Shown: piece after piece, positions 1 through 9,003 of the stretch
Numbering within the stretch: position 1 is the first letter of the stretch
How the letters are laid out: every line of letters begins with the position of its first letter
NCBI RefSeq assembly: GCF_002161765.1
Contig: NZ_NFIN01000004.1
Span: 62,001 to 126,000 of the forward strand
Length of the DNA: 64,000 nucleotides
Direction of reading: 5' to 3'
From: Bacteroides sp. An322
GTDB lineage: Bacteria; Bacteroidota; Bacteroidia; Bacteroidales; Bacteroidaceae
Made by a program: the position numbers and the translations under genes
The notes under the pieces: generated by a model
Databases searched by the model: none
Told to the model about the DNA's origin: nothing
The model's input: only the letters and a program-made list of their open reading frames with translations

Positions 1-3
1 AAT

Positions 4-693
4 TTAAGATTTCTTTCGGGCTGCTACCGCCAATAAGACTCCCAAAGCCACACCCAGCAGAGCGGCGAACAAGACACGCGCTTCGCTCGGCAACAGGAAA
101 GTAATGGTATGGGCAGGAAACCAAAACAGCGGAATGGTCTTCTTAAATACAAAGTTCCACTGCACATCCCAGTTCAAATGCGTAATGATGCGGGTCATCG
201 GAATCGGCGTTACCAAAGCCCGTACCGAACCGCCACAATCCAATATATGCGTATCGGTTATCTTATGGAACGTCATGAATACAGGAGCGAAAATACTGTT
301 CATCGCTACCGAAATGCAAAAAGCCACCAGCACCTTTGCCGCACAAAACGGACCTGCCATAAAGGAAGAAGCGCCGTTCAAGCCAATGTATTCCAATGCC
401 ACCGGTACGCCATTGGCAAATACAATCATCGCCAGATTGATTCCCATACCCAATATCCCCCACACTACCGCACGAGGGACAATACCGAAACCCGCTTTCA
501 AATATTTGCCCGAACTCAGACGAAGCCCCAGCAATTCGCCTAAGGTAGACAAAACTGCGAATTTCAAGAAACTCATCACCATACCGTGGGAAGCATTAAA
601 CGCTTTATAGCCTTCATACAACGGTTCGAACACAACAAACGGAATGAATATCGCTACAACAATCACGACGAACAGCAAATCAGACTTTTTCAT
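4..693 (-). CDS. Multi-pass inner-membrane protein, Mpv17/PMP22-like
   Basis: A 229-residue hydrophobic protein with about five or six membrane segments, starting with a lysine-flanked helix (MKKSDLLFVVIVVAIFIPFV) and ending with a helix followed by ARKKS. The C-terminal third (W-x-FVF, then IPLFWFPAHTITFLLP and a charged RVLFAA helix) loosely resembles the C-terminal signature of Mpv17/PMP22 membrane proteins; this is pattern recognition only. No catalytic motif is visible. It is complete: the stop codon lies at bases 4-6. It reads in the same direction as the outer-membrane protein upstream of it, with about 97 bp between them and no obvious terminator, so read-through is possible. The molecular role is unknown. 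Confidence 0.8.
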   Translation of the reverse strand: MKKSDLLFVVIVVAIFIPFVVFEPLYEGYKAFNASHGMVMSFLKFAVLSTLGELLGLRLSSGKYLKAGFGIVPRAVVWGILGMGINLAMIVFANGVPVALEYIGLNGASSFMAGPFCAAKVLVAFCISVAMNSIFAPVFMTFHKITDTHILDCGGSVRALVTPIPMTRIITHLNWDVQWNFVFKKTIPLFWFPAHTITFLLPSEARVLFAALLGVALGVLLAVAARKKS

Positions 694-789
694 GGCAACT
701 TTACGTGTTTATTTCATTTTACATTAACAAAAGATTCGTTTCGGTCGCCAAGATAAGCAGAAATGTTCAATCTTCCAAATAAATTCCCG

Positions 790-2871
790 TTATTTGAAAC
801 GGGATGTATCCACCGCTTCCCGATGCTTCTCCTGATAACCTCCGAATTTCCACGTAAACGATAAGCCTACGGAACGGTAGCACGAATAATCGTTTGTCAC
901 CCACTGGCGGGCGATGCGGATATACGGGTCGATGCCCGCGGTCTCGAAAATGTCCTTGCACCAAACCGAGAGGATGCAATTCTTATCGGCGAAAGCGTAA
1001 CGCAACGCTACGTCCACATTCCCGCTGGCAGGCAAATCGTACGTGCCTTGATGAGCTTTGCTGCGCACGAAACCATTCAGTGTCAGACGCAAGTCCGGAC
1101 GAGTGGAAAGCGTAACTGTATTGTTCCACACCGCCATGCCGTAAGCGATGCGGCGGTCGAAAGGCATATCATAGAAGTCGGCGTCTTTCTCGCGCGTCCA
1201 TACGCCCATCAGCGTCAAGCGCGAGTCGAGCCATTTCTTTATCTTAAAAGGAACGGAAGCCTGAATGCCCGCCTGCCGTTGGAAATTAAAGTTCAGGTAG
1301 CGGTAGATTTCCACCAAGCGTTCGGGCGACTGATAAAGCGTCTGCGTGAAATAATCTTCCGTATGGCTGAACCATGCGGCAAAAGTATATTTCGACTTCA
1401 GCATATAAATCAGCGTCAGGTTATAGTCTTTCGAAGGCTTCAGCAGCGGATTGCCCTGCACTTCCGAGTAGCCTCCGCCCAGATAAGACACCGCGTCCTG
1501 CACCGCCCAATAATCGGGATAACGCTTGTCGCTGCTGAATGAGAGCTGCACAAGATGGCTGGCGGACGGTTTATACGTAGCCGTCAGGTTCGGATACCAG
1601 TCCCATTCGTTCCACACCGGAGTCTGGTAATGCTCGGCTGCCAGCGAAAAGTCTACCGACAAGTCTTCGCCGAACGATTTGCTGAAGCCCGCATACACAT
1701 TCAGCGTCCGTTCCCTCCGGCGCGAAAACATATCCGAAGGCAATTCTTCATTCCCCGAATACCGCTGGAACGAATTGTCCACGCTCGTCGTATAAACCGC
1801 CCCGTAGTTCAGCCCCCAGCCGTGCTTCAGCTGATGCTCTTGCCCAAGATAAAACTTCCAGGCATTGATGCGCTGCGCGTCTTCGGTATAAAAGTCCATG
1901 CCCGTCCCGTCCATTTCGCTGGAGAGGCGTTGGCTGCCCGGCGCATGATACCATGTAAACTCTGCGCCTGCCTTCAGCCCGAACGGAGCCTGATAGTCCA
2001 GCCGCCCGTTATGAAGCCACGATTCCTGATTGCCCAAGGTCGTCGCCGTCTGCGTGCCCGTGGTGTATTGGTTATAATGGCTCGTGTCGTAACTCCCGTT
2101 GTAGACAAAGCCCAACGTATGGTTCTCGGCAAACTGGTAATCGGCGCCGAGGCGGAACGTATGCGTATGGTTCCGTCCGCGTCCCGTCTCGTGATTGCGG
2201 ACGAGATAGGTTTCGTCCTCCGCCTCTTGCCAATGGCGGGCTTCCTTGTCGGTCGTGTTGTAACTCTTGCCGTGCGTGTGCGAGTAAAGGAAATCCGCCG
2301 AGAGTTTCCCTCCATTATATAATAAGGAGGCACGCTCCTCGAACGAAGCCTCGTGCCGCTGGTCATACTTGGCGAACGCTTCGCCCTGCACCGAACCGGG
2401 GTCGCCGATGCGGTGGCGCAGGCGGACGTTTATCAGCGCGCCCCGCACCTGATAGCGTGCCGGAGCATTGTACATCACTTCTACCCGCTCGATGCGGCTG
2501 GCGGGCATCGACTTCAATAACGAATAAAGCTGCTCGGCGCTCATGTTCGTCACCTTCCCGTCCAAAATGACGGTCACGCCGCGTGCCCCCAACGTCAGTC
2601 CGCCGTTCATCTCCACCACGCCCGGAAGCTCTTTCAACGCATCATATACATTGTCTATCGGTTTTTGCGCAATCATGCGGGGCAGGTCGTATTCCAGCCT
2701 CCCCGGCAATGCCCGGACCACGGGGCGTTCGCCTTCCACCAGCACTTCGGGCAAAGCCTGAAACAAGCTGTCCGTCTGCACGTCGCCCGTCAATAAACTG
2801 TCTACTGCTTCTTGTGCCGGAAGCCCCGCTCCGAAAGCTGCCAGCCCGATAATCAAAATCATTCGTTTCAT
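790..2871 (-). CDS. TonB-plug outer-membrane beta-barrel protein
   Basis: Start placed at the ATG at 2871 because MKRMILIIGLAAFGAGLPAQ is a clean signal peptide; the frame extends 39 bases further upstream without signal character. The mature protein (about 670 residues) has a TonB-dependent-receptor plug (about residues 40-155: LEYDLPRM, DALKELPGV, GVTVILDGK, SRIERVEVMYNAPARY) followed by a long barrel with alternating aromatic strands and a terminal W-K-F-G-G segment. It lacks the N-terminal carboxypeptidase-like domain of SusC proteins and matches the Bacteroidetes 'outer membrane protein beta-barrel family' (PF14905 type). The gene is divergent from the two-component genes at 3285-5493, separated by about 410 bp holding the 40-bp tandem repeat, so it is a plausible target of that system (inference). 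The substrate is unknown. Confidence 0.85.
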   Translation of the reverse strand: MKRMILIIGLAAFGAGLPAQEAVDSLLTGDVQTDSLFQALPEVLVEGERPVVRALPGRLEYDLPRMIAQKPIDNVYDALKELPGVVEMNGGLTLGARGVTVILDGKVTNMSAEQLYSLLKSMPASRIERVEVMYNAPARYQVRGALINVRLRHRIGDPGSVQGEAFAKYDQRHEASFEERASLLYNGGKLSADFLYSHTHGKSYNTTDKEARHWQEAEDETYLVRNHETGRGRNHTHTFRLGADYQFAENHTLGFVYNGSYDTSHYNQYTTGTQTATTLGNQESWLHNGRLDYQAPFGLKAGAEFTWYHAPGSQRLSSEMDGTGMDFYTEDAQRINAWKFYLGQEHQLKHGWGLNYGAVYTTSVDNSFQRYSGNEELPSDMFSRRRERTLNVYAGFSKSFGEDLSVDFSLAAEHYQTPVWNEWDWYPNLTATYKPSASHLVQLSFSSDKRYPDYWAVQDAVSYLGGGYSEVQGNPLLKPSKDYNLTLIYMLKSKYTFAAWFSHTEDYFTQTLYQSPERLVEIYRYLNFNFQRQAGIQASVPFKIKKWLDSRLTLMGVWTREKDADFYDMPFDRRIAYGMAVWNNTVTLSTRPDLRLTLNGFVRSKAHQGTYDLPASGNVDVALRYAFADKNCILSVWCKDIFETAGIDPYIRIARQWVTNDYSCYRSVGLSFTWKFGGYQEKHREAVDTSRFK

Positions 2872-3004
2872 TGTATTTCCGTTTTTGTTTGATACGGCAA
2901 AGTTCGGCATTTCCCGCGGAATCCGCCTTATCTTCCGTCTTACCGAGTGTTACCGGAAGTGTTATTTAGTCTTACCGTTTTCCGCAAGATTGAGCGGAAA
3001 GACC

Positions 3005-3012
3005 TATCTTTG
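3005..3012 (+). promoter_or_regulatory. Bacteroidetes -7 element TATCTTTG
   Basis: TATCTTTG matches the Bacteroidetes TAnnTTTG -7 consensus. The -33 region is poor (TTTTC about 22 bp upstream). Transcription from here would start near 3019, just where the 40-bp repeats begin, giving the histidine kinase mRNA a leader of about 265 nt made almost entirely of repeats. Confidence 0.55.
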
Positions 3013-3020
3013 CCTTGCGA

Positions 3021-3260
3021 AAACGTCCTCCCGATGGGAGCGGCAAATTGCAGCTTGCGAAAACGTCCTCCCGACGGGAGCGGCAAATTGCAGCTTGCGA
3101 AAACGTCCTCCCGACGGCAGCAGCAAATCGCAACCTGCGAAAACGTCCTCCCGACGGCAGCGGCAAATTGCAGCCTGCGAAAACGTCCTCCCGACGGCAG
3201 CGGCAAATTGCAGCTTGCGAAAGCTTCCTGCACGTTGCAGGACGAAATCGCAGAGAAAAA
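3021..3260. repeat. 40-bp tandem repeat, five copies plus one diverged copy
   Basis: Copies with an exact 40-bp period lie at 3021-3060, 3061-3100, 3101-3140, 3141-3180 and 3181-3220; a diverged sixth copy fills 3221-3260. Each unit begins AAACGTCCTCCCGA and ends GCAGCTTGCGA. Copies 1 and 2 hold a perfect CTCCC/GGGAG hairpin with a 3-nt loop; copies 3-5 carry GGCAG, which leaves one mismatch. Copy 6 has different bases but restores a hairpin (TCCTGCA/TGCAGGA). A GCAA-A-TTGC inverted repeat follows each hairpin. The period is not divisible by three, so the open frames seen through it on both strands are by-products. The array lies between a divergent outer-membrane protein gene and the histidine kinase. 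Confidence 0.95.
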
Positions 3261-3284
3261 ACAAACCTAAAAAAGAACCGCCGC

Positions 3285-4793
3285 ATGAAATTGCCCCTGA
3301 AATACATCGCCCTGCTGGTCATCCTCTCGCTGGCGGGCGTATTCGCTTACCAAGCCTATTGGCTGACCAGCCTTTACCGCACCCAGCGGAGCGAGATGGA
3401 AAAGGACATCCGCGAAGCCCTGCGCACGAGCGATTACAACGAAATGATTGCACGCGTCAGGCGGATGCAAAACGATTCGCTGGCACAAGCCGAAGTGACC
3501 GTCTCGACCGGATACGACGACGAACGGGCGTTCACGAAGACCCATACCATCCGAAGCGTCAAGCATGGCGACACCATCCGCGTCTCCATCTGGGAACACA
3601 GTGTAAAAGACACCGTCCCCGCCCCGCAAGCCGCCCTGCAAGCCGACATCGCCTCTATCCTCTTCGAAAACAAAAGCTCGACCGCCGAACTTGCCTCCAA
3701 CTTCCAGCAAGGGCTGCACGCCGCCATGGACGTACTGAGCGATCCCGATTTCGCCGTCTTCGACAGCCTCTTAGCCACCGAACTTCACCGCATCGGCATC
3801 CGCGCCCCTTACCGGCTGATGTACCTGCACCGGGGAAGCACCGCCGATTCGAGCTACACGTTCACCGACACGCTCAACGTCAAAACCACCGGCGGCTACC
3901 TCCCTTCGCCGAAAGCCATTACCTACGATTACAGTTACGACCGGCACGGCAATTGGCTCTACCGGCTCACCTTAGAGCCTATCGAAAGCATCGTGCTCAC
4001 CCAAATGGCAGGCATCCTCACCGCCTCGGCACTGATACTGGTTATCTTGGGGCTTGCGTTCGGCTTCCTCATCCGCACCCTCTTGCGCCAAAAGACGTTG
4101 GAAGAAATGAAAAGCGACTTCACCAACAACATCACCCATGAACTGAAAACCCCTATCGCCGTGGCATACGCTGCGTGCGACGCCCTGCTCAATTTCGGGA
4201 CCGGAACCAACCCTGCTAAACGGGAACGCTACCTACACATCTGCCAAGAACAGCTCCGAAGGCTAAGCGGGCTGGTAGAGCAGATACTCGGCATGTCGAT
4301 GGAACGCCGGAAGACCTTCCGCCTGCACGTAGAGGCCTTCCCGCCCGAAGAGGTCATCGCGCCCCTTATCGAACAGCACAAGCTGAAAGCGGACAAGCCC
4401 GTCGGCATCACCCTCCGCATCGAGCCGGAAGGGCTGGCGGTATGCGCCGACCGCACCCATTTCGGCAACATCGTGAGCAACCTCATCGACAACGCCATTA
4501 AATATTCGCCCGGCGAGGCACGGGTCGAAATAAGATGCCGCACCGAAAACGGCTGGTTCATCCTCTCCGTCCGCGACCAAGGCATCGGCATCCCGCACGA
4601 CAAGCAACGCCACGTGTTCGACAAATTCTACCGTGTGCCTACCGGAAACCTGCACGACGTAAAGGGCTACGGGCTCGGGCTGTATTACGTGAAGACCATG
4701 ACCGAGAAACACGGCGGAACGGTGGAAGTGAAGAGCGAACCGGGACGAGGAAGCGAATTTACGATTAAATTAAGAATGAAGCATGAAAAATGA
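3285..4793 (+). CDS. rprX: Sensor histidine kinase, RprX-like
   Basis: A 502-residue membrane sensor kinase. The ATG at 3285 begins a clean N-terminal anchor (YIALLVILSLAGVFAYQAYW, about residues 7-26); the open frame further upstream is only the tandem repeat read through. A periplasmic region of roughly 200 residues follows, then a second membrane segment (about 240-262). The dimerisation domain carries the phospho-acceptor His285 in ITHELKTP. The ATPase domain shows the N box (NLIDNAIKYSP), G1 (RDQGIGIP) and G2 (GYGLGLYYVK). The 3' end overlaps the response regulator gene by 11 bp, so the two are co-translated. Architecture and pairing match the RprX/RprY family of Bacteroides; the exact orthology is inferred. 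The input signal is unknown. Confidence 0.88.
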   Translation: MKLPLKYIALLVILSLAGVFAYQAYWLTSLYRTQRSEMEKDIREALRTSDYNEMIARVRRMQNDSLAQAEVTVSTGYDDERAFTKTHTIRSVKHGDTIRVSIWEHSVKDTVPAPQAALQADIASILFENKSSTAELASNFQQGLHAAMDVLSDPDFAVFDSLLATELHRIGIRAPYRLMYLHRGSTADSSYTFTDTLNVKTTGGYLPSPKAITYDYSYDRHGNWLYRLTLEPIESIVLTQMAGILTASALILVILGLAFGFLIRTLLRQKTLEEMKSDFTNNITHELKTPIAVAYAACDALLNFGTGTNPAKRERYLHICQEQLRRLSGLVEQILGMSMERRKTFRLHVEAFPPEEVIAPLIEQHKLKADKPVGITLRIEPEGLAVCADRTHFGNIVSNLIDNAIKYSPGEARVEIRCRTENGWFILSVRDQGIGIPHDKQRHVFDKFYRVPTGNLHDVKGYGLGLYYVKTMTEKHGGTVEVKSEPGRGSEFTIKLRMKHEK

Positions 4794-5493
4794 AGAATCA
4801 CTTATCAACGTATTGTTAGTAGAAGACGAAGAGACCCTCGCCCTGATTATCAAAGACACCCTGGAAGGGCAAGGCTTCTTCATCCGCTTGGCAAAAGAAG
4901 GGGAAGAAGGGCTCAGGCAGTTCTTCGAAGAAAAGCCCGACGTGCTGGTGGCGGACGTGATGATGCCCCGCATGGACGGATTCGAAATGGTGCGCCGCAT
5001 CCGACGACAAGACAAGCAGACACCCGTGCTCTTCCTCACCGCCCGCTCTGCCACGAACGATGTGGTGGAAGGCTTCGAATTAGGCGGAAACGATTACCTG
5101 AAAAAGCCGTTCGGGATGCAGGAACTCATCGTGCGCATCAAAGCGCTCTTAGGACGGGCATCCCGTTATCCCGCCTCGGAAAACCAACCTTCCGCAACGG
5201 AATTCGAAATAGGCAGATACCACTTCAACGCCACGACCCAACGCCTTTCGTACCTCGGAAGCGAAACCGAACTTTCGCACCGCGAAAGCGAAATCCTCCG
5301 CCACCTCTGCGAAAACCGGAACGAAGTGACCCCGATGCAAGACATCCTGATAGACCTATGGGGCGATGATACCTTCTTCAACCAGCGCAGCCTGCACGTG
5401 TTCATCACCAAACTCCGCCACAAACTCTCTCGCGACGAACGCATCCGCATCGTGAATGTGCGCGGCATCGGGTATAAATTGATTAGCGGCTGA
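4783..5493 (+). CDS. rprY: OmpR-family response regulator, RprY-like
   Basis: A 236-residue cytoplasmic transcription regulator. The N-terminal receiver domain (about 7-120) has the acidic pocket (VEDEE), the phospho-acceptor Asp58 in VADVMMPRMDG, a Thr in FLTARS and the conserved Lys in YLKKPF. The C-terminal winged helix (about 140-233) has the OmpR-type ELSHRESEILRHLCEN start and the recognition segment RSLHVFITKLRHKL, ending in RIVNVRGIGYKL. It overlaps the 3' end of the kinase gene by 11 bp, which marks it as the cognate partner. Its end faces the transporter gene on the other strand; a palindromic repeat fills the gap. Confidence 0.92.
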   Translation: MKNEESLINVLLVEDEETLALIIKDTLEGQGFFIRLAKEGEEGLRQFFEEKPDVLVADVMMPRMDGFEMVRRIRRQDKQTPVLFLTARSATNDVVEGFELGGNDYLKKPFGMQELIVRIKALLGRASRYPASENQPSATEFEIGRYHFNATTQRLSYLGSETELSHRESEILRHLCENRNEVTPMQDILIDLWGDDTFFNQRSLHVFITKLRHKLSRDERIRIVNVRGIGYKLISG

Positions 5494-5517
5494 ATATGAA
5501 TAGTCACTTCCTGTTCA

Positions 5518-5615
5518 GTCCTCCTATAATCCTATAGGGGTAGGACTGCAGTCCTACCCTGCAAAAACTGCAGTACTGGCTACAGAAAAACAGCAGTCCC
5601 GCCTAGGAAGGACTG
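5518..5615. repeat. Palindromic intergenic repeat, AGGACTGCAGTCCT family, copy 1
   Basis: A 98-bp element between two convergent genes. Its core is a perfect palindrome at 5538-5559 centred on AGGACTGCAGTCCT. Further copies of CTGCAGT and CAGCAGTCC follow, and the element ends AAGGACTG. It aligns end to end with the copy at 33381-33478: both begin GTCCTCC and ATAATCCTA, share GGACTGCAGTCC, share AAACAGCAGTCC and end GGACTG. Both copies sit between convergent genes, so a bidirectional terminator role is plausible. Confidence 0.85.
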
Positions 5616-5620
5616 GAAAA

Positions 5621-7480
5621 TCAGAACGGGAAAAGCATCGGAAGGGCGAATATCATCACCAATCCCATAATGATTTGCAGGGGCAAACCTACCTTGACGT
5701 AATCCATAAACGTGTATTGTCCGGCGGGCATGACCAGCGCATTGGGCGGAGTAGAAAACGGGGAAGCGAAACACATACTTGCCGCTACGGTCACCGCAAA
5801 AAGGAATGGCACAGGGCTTACACCTATCTGCATGGCACTTTGCAAGGCAATGGGCGCCATAAGTACAGCCGTCACCGTATTGCTGATAAACATGGTCATT
5901 AGGGAAGTGGTGAAGTAAATCCCTGCCATCAGGGCTATCGGTCCGTAAGCCCCCAGCCCGCTTACCAACGAATTGGAAATGTAATCGGAGGCACCGGTTT
6001 TTTCCAAGGCAAGCGACATGGGAAGCATCCCGGCAAAAAGCACAATGGTCTCCCAGTTTATCGTCTTATATGCCGCCTCCACATTACGGAAGCATCCCGT
6101 GAGCACCATGAGCATGGCGGCTATCATCACCGCCGTAACGGGAGCTACCGGAATGAAGTCGAACACCATCATCACCACCATCAGCACCATGATGAGCGCA
6201 GCTACCGGAGCCTTATAATCCAATGTCACCTTAGCGGCTTCGGCAAGAGGCTGACCCAATACGACCCAATCGGTATCTTCTTTCGAAAGGCGGGCAATAT
6301 CCTGCCACGTGCCTTGCACCAGCAACACATCCCCACTATGCATCCGTTCCTTGCCCAAATCTTGCAAGATGTATTCTTTTTTCCGGCGGATGCCCAACAC
6401 ATTCACGTTGAACTTATCGCGGAATCCGGCTTCTTTCACACGCTGGTTGATGATGTTCGAAGAAGGCATCAAGACGATTTCGGCTATACCGATATCGTAA
6501 AAGTCCAAGGAATTGCCCGTAGTCCGAGCCGTTTCCGTAGTATGCCCATCCATCATCTCCAAAGCAAACTCAGAGGCAAAACGCAACACGTCTTTGGCAT
6601 CGCCCGTCACATAAAGCACGTCACCCGCCTGAATGACCGTATCAGGAGAAGCCAACTTCTGGGTTACGGTCTTCAGGAAACGGTGTTGCGAAGCCTCTCC
6701 ACGGCGCACTTCGAGGATATTCAACCCGTATTTACGGCGCACGTCCAACCCTTGCACCGTCTGCCCTACCAGTAAGGAACCTGATACACTCTGCAAGCGG
6801 AACAAGTTATCCGACAAGCCATATTCCTTCACCAATTCGTTCAAGGATTTTCCCGAAGAAGCATTTTCATCCTTCTTCCTTCTTTTGGAAAGGAACCATT
6901 TGGTGAGCGGCAACAAGACCACAATGCCGGTGAGCATACAAATCAAGCCTACCGGCAAGAACGAGAAGAACGACAAAGGCTCGAATCCCGCATGGACCAA
7001 CGTGTCTTGGATAACCAAATTGGGAGGCGTACCGATAAGCGTCATCATACCTCCCATACTGCTTGCAAAGGCAAGGGGCATCAGCAAGCGTCCGGGATTC
7101 ATGCCCGCATTCGTGGCAAGGCTTACTACGATAGGAAGCATCAGGGCAACCGTTCCCGTATTGCTCACAAAAGCCCCGATAGCCGAGGTGACCAGCATCA
7201 CTAACAGGAATAACCGCAATTCGCTTTTTCCGGCGAGCTTCAAGATGCGCGAACTAATCATCTTCGCCAATCCGGTCTGGAAGATAGCGCCACCCACTAC
7301 AAACAGCCCTACCATCATTATCACCACTGAATTGGAGAAACCCGACAAAGCTTCTTCGGGAGTAAGAATCTGAAATACCAACAAGCCTATCAGGGCACAA
7401 AGCGCCACAATATCCGAACGGACCTTTCCCGAAACGAAAAAAGCCGCCGATAGTATCAATATAATTAATGTAACCAGCAT
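5621..7480 (-). CDS. SLC13/DASS-type permease with two TrkA-C domains
   Basis: A 619-residue inner-membrane transporter. Two blocks of membrane helices (about 1-195 and 410-619) flank two soluble TrkA-C (RCK_C) domains (about 215-400; LLVGQTVQGLDVRRKYGLNI and INQRVKEAGFRDKFNVNVLG). The permease shows the divalent-anion/Na+ symporter signatures SNTGTVALMLPIV with GTPPNLVI in the first half and SNTVTAVLMAPIA with FSTPPNALV in the second. Family members move sulfate, dicarboxylates or other anions with sodium; the substrate here cannot be read. It is the last gene of a minus-strand run after truA (27-bp gap). Confidence 0.88.
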   Translation of the reverse strand: MLVTLIILILSAAFFVSGKVRSDIVALCALIGLLVFQILTPEEALSGFSNSVVIMMVGLFVVGGAIFQTGLAKMISSRILKLAGKSELRLFLLVMLVTSAIGAFVSNTGTVALMLPIVVSLATNAGMNPGRLLMPLAFASSMGGMMTLIGTPPNLVIQDTLVHAGFEPLSFFSFLPVGLICMLTGIVVLLPLTKWFLSKRRKKDENASSGKSLNELVKEYGLSDNLFRLQSVSGSLLVGQTVQGLDVRRKYGLNILEVRRGEASQHRFLKTVTQKLASPDTVIQAGDVLYVTGDAKDVLRFASEFALEMMDGHTTETARTTGNSLDFYDIGIAEIVLMPSSNIINQRVKEAGFRDKFNVNVLGIRRKKEYILQDLGKERMHSGDVLLVQGTWQDIARLSKEDTDWVVLGQPLAEAAKVTLDYKAPVAALIMVLMVVMMVFDFIPVAPVTAVMIAAMLMVLTGCFRNVEAAYKTINWETIVLFAGMLPMSLALEKTGASDYISNSLVSGLGAYGPIALMAGIYFTTSLMTMFISNTVTAVLMAPIALQSAMQIGVSPVPFLFAVTVAASMCFASPFSTPPNALVMPAGQYTFMDYVKVGLPLQIIMGLVMIFALPMLFPF

Positions 7481-7507
7481 AATAAATCAACTATCCTTCT
7501 ATTTATT

Positions 7508-8314
7508 TCAATCTAAACATTCATGTTCTCCATTTTGTTCACAAGCTTCCGTATTTTCCTCCATATCAAGGAACAAGCGGTCGGGATAACCCACATCGAC
7601 CAAGAAAAGGGCATGACCGGGAACAGACGTACCCGCACTGCACCGGTCTTTCGCCTCAATCACCCGGCGGAATCCTTCTATTGAAAGCTTGCTCCGTCCC
7701 ACTTCGACGAGCGTACCGACCACCGCCCGCACCATGTTGCGCAAGAACCGGTCGGCTTGGATAGTAAATACCCATTCGTCCGCACCCGTCTGCTCCCAAC
7801 GGGCGTGCATGATGCGGCAATTATTGGTCTTCACATCGGTATGCAACTTACTGAAACTCGTAAAGTCGGTATATTCGAAAAGCACCGCGGCGGCTTCGTT
7901 CATCCGCTCGAAATCAAGCGGCTGGAACACCCTCCACGCATAATGCCGGAGAAAGGGGTTCTTGCTTGTGGTGATGTGGTATTGGTACTTCCGATAGGTG
8001 GCATCGAAGCGGGCATGGGCTTCGTCCGTCACTCTCCGGATGCGGTAAACCGCAATGTCGGGCGGAAGCAAACGGTTGAGTTTATCAACTAATATAGATG
8101 CATCGACCGACGCATCTATATCCGTATGCGCTATCATCAGGCTGGCATGAACACCCGCATCCGTACGCCCTGCCCCTACCACTTCCATCGGGCGGCGCAT
8201 CAAAGTGGAAAGCGCTTTTTGCAATTCTTCCTGCACGCTTGCCCCATTGGGCTGGATTTGCCAACCGTGGTAATTCGTGCCGTCGTATCCTAAATAAATG
8301 AAATACCGTGCCAT
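7508..8314 (-). CDS. truA: tRNA pseudouridine(38-40) synthase TruA
   Basis: A 268-residue cytoplasmic enzyme that converts uridine to pseudouridine at positions 38-40 of the tRNA anticodon arm. The N terminus ([16 protein letters not shown]) and the catalytic motif GRTDAGVHA, with the catalytic Asp52, are diagnostic. Later conserved pieces include [12 protein letters not shown], the FTSFSK region and [18 protein letters not shown]. The length is normal for the family. It lies 4 bp downstream of the DUF5715 lipoprotein gene and 27 bp upstream of the transporter, so the three probably form one operon. No oddity is seen. Confidence 0.97.
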   Translation of the reverse strand: MARYFIYLGYDGTNYHGWQIQPNGASVQEELQKALSTLMRRPMEVVGAGRTDAGVHASLMIAHTDIDASVDASILVDKLNRLLPPDIAVYRIRRVTDEAHARFDATYRKYQYHITTSKNPFLRHYAWRVFQPLDFERMNEAAAVLFEYTDFTSFSKLHTDVKTNNCRIMHARWEQTGADEWVFTIQADRFLRNMVRAVVGTLVEVGRSKLSIEGFRRVIEAKDRCSAGTSVPGHALFLVDVGYPDRLFLDMEENTEACEQNGEHECLD

Positions 8315-8318
8315 ACGC

Positions 8319-8981
8319 TTATCGTGCGGTTATGTGAAAACATCCTTGACGCAACTCGTACTTCACATAGCAACGGTCGGCTTTCCGCAAGTCGCGGAGC
8401 ACTTCCGAAAGCACCAGTTTCAACGTATCCGCACTTACATCCTGCATGGGGCGTCCTTCGGGATGCTCTACCTTGGTGAAACGTTTCCAACTGATGTCGA
8501 ACGTAGTCCCGTAGAAATGGCACGAATTAAGCGAAGCGTTCCCGTTAGTGCGGCGCAAGCGTTTCACATCGTCCTTAGTGCGCAACACCGAAGTCACGAT
8601 TATTTTGTTCGGGTTCAGTCCCTTATGTTTCAACGAATCGAGAAAATTAACGCCAATGGTATCGAGCAAGGCACTGGCTTTCGGGATAAGGTAAGGAATT
8701 GAATGGGTCAACGAATCCACGTCATACCGCTCGCACGAGGCAATCCGCTCAAGATAAGCAGACTCCACCTCATCTTCGGCTTCCTCTCTCGATGCAATCG
8801 GACGGATGCCGATACGCTTTGCCGTAGCGAGTTGCACATCATTCAAATCATTAAAACTCCGTTTATAGCTCACCACGCCCCGTATGTTGTGGGGATTGTT
8901 CAACACAATGGTACGGTCGGGTTCCATGCAACTCCCTAAAAACATCAGAAAACCGCACATTATCAGGCTTATTCTTTTCAT
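8319..8981 (-). CDS. DUF5715-type lipoprotein with M15-peptidase-like motifs
   Basis: Start set at 8981, where [18 protein letters not shown] forms a lipoprotein signal peptide with lipobox LGSC and Cys18; the open frame runs 45 bases further upstream without signal features. The mature part resembles the Bacteroidetes DUF5715 family. It contains [12 protein letters not shown], which fits the S/H-x2-G-x3-D zinc signature of D-alanyl-D-alanine carboxypeptidases of the VanY/M15 type, and a terminal GCFHIT that could give the last histidine. A role in peptidoglycan peptide trimming in the periplasm is inferred. The residues after the cysteine (MEPD) do not clearly match a surface-export signal. 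A -7 element and a palindromic repeat precede it. Confidence 0.8.
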   Translation of the reverse strand: MKRISLIMCGFLMFLGSCMEPDRTIVLNNPHNIRGVVSYKRSFNDLNDVQLATAKRIGIRPIASREEAEDEVESAYLERIASCERYDVDSLTHSIPYLIPKASALLDTIGVNFLDSLKHKGLNPNKIIVTSVLRTKDDVKRLRRTNGNASLNSCHFYGTTFDISWKRFTKVEHPEGRPMQDVSADTLKLVLSEVLRDLRKADRCYVKYELRQGCFHITAR

Positions 8982-9003
8982 AATCTTCTCTAATTCTAAT
9001 ACA

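Noticed and set aside
1555-2322. A 255-codon plus-strand frame opposite the outer-membrane barrel gene
   Set aside because: Arg/Pro-rich antisense shadow of a confirmed minus-strand gene.
3021-3260. CRISPR array
   Set aside because: The 40-bp units are directly adjacent, with no unique spacers, and no cas genes are present in the window.
2885-3284. Repeat-containing protein frames on both strands across the 40-bp array
   Set aside because: The unit length is not a multiple of three, so several frames stay open together by chance; the kinase's own anchor starts at 3285, and none of these frames has a plausible start and domain.
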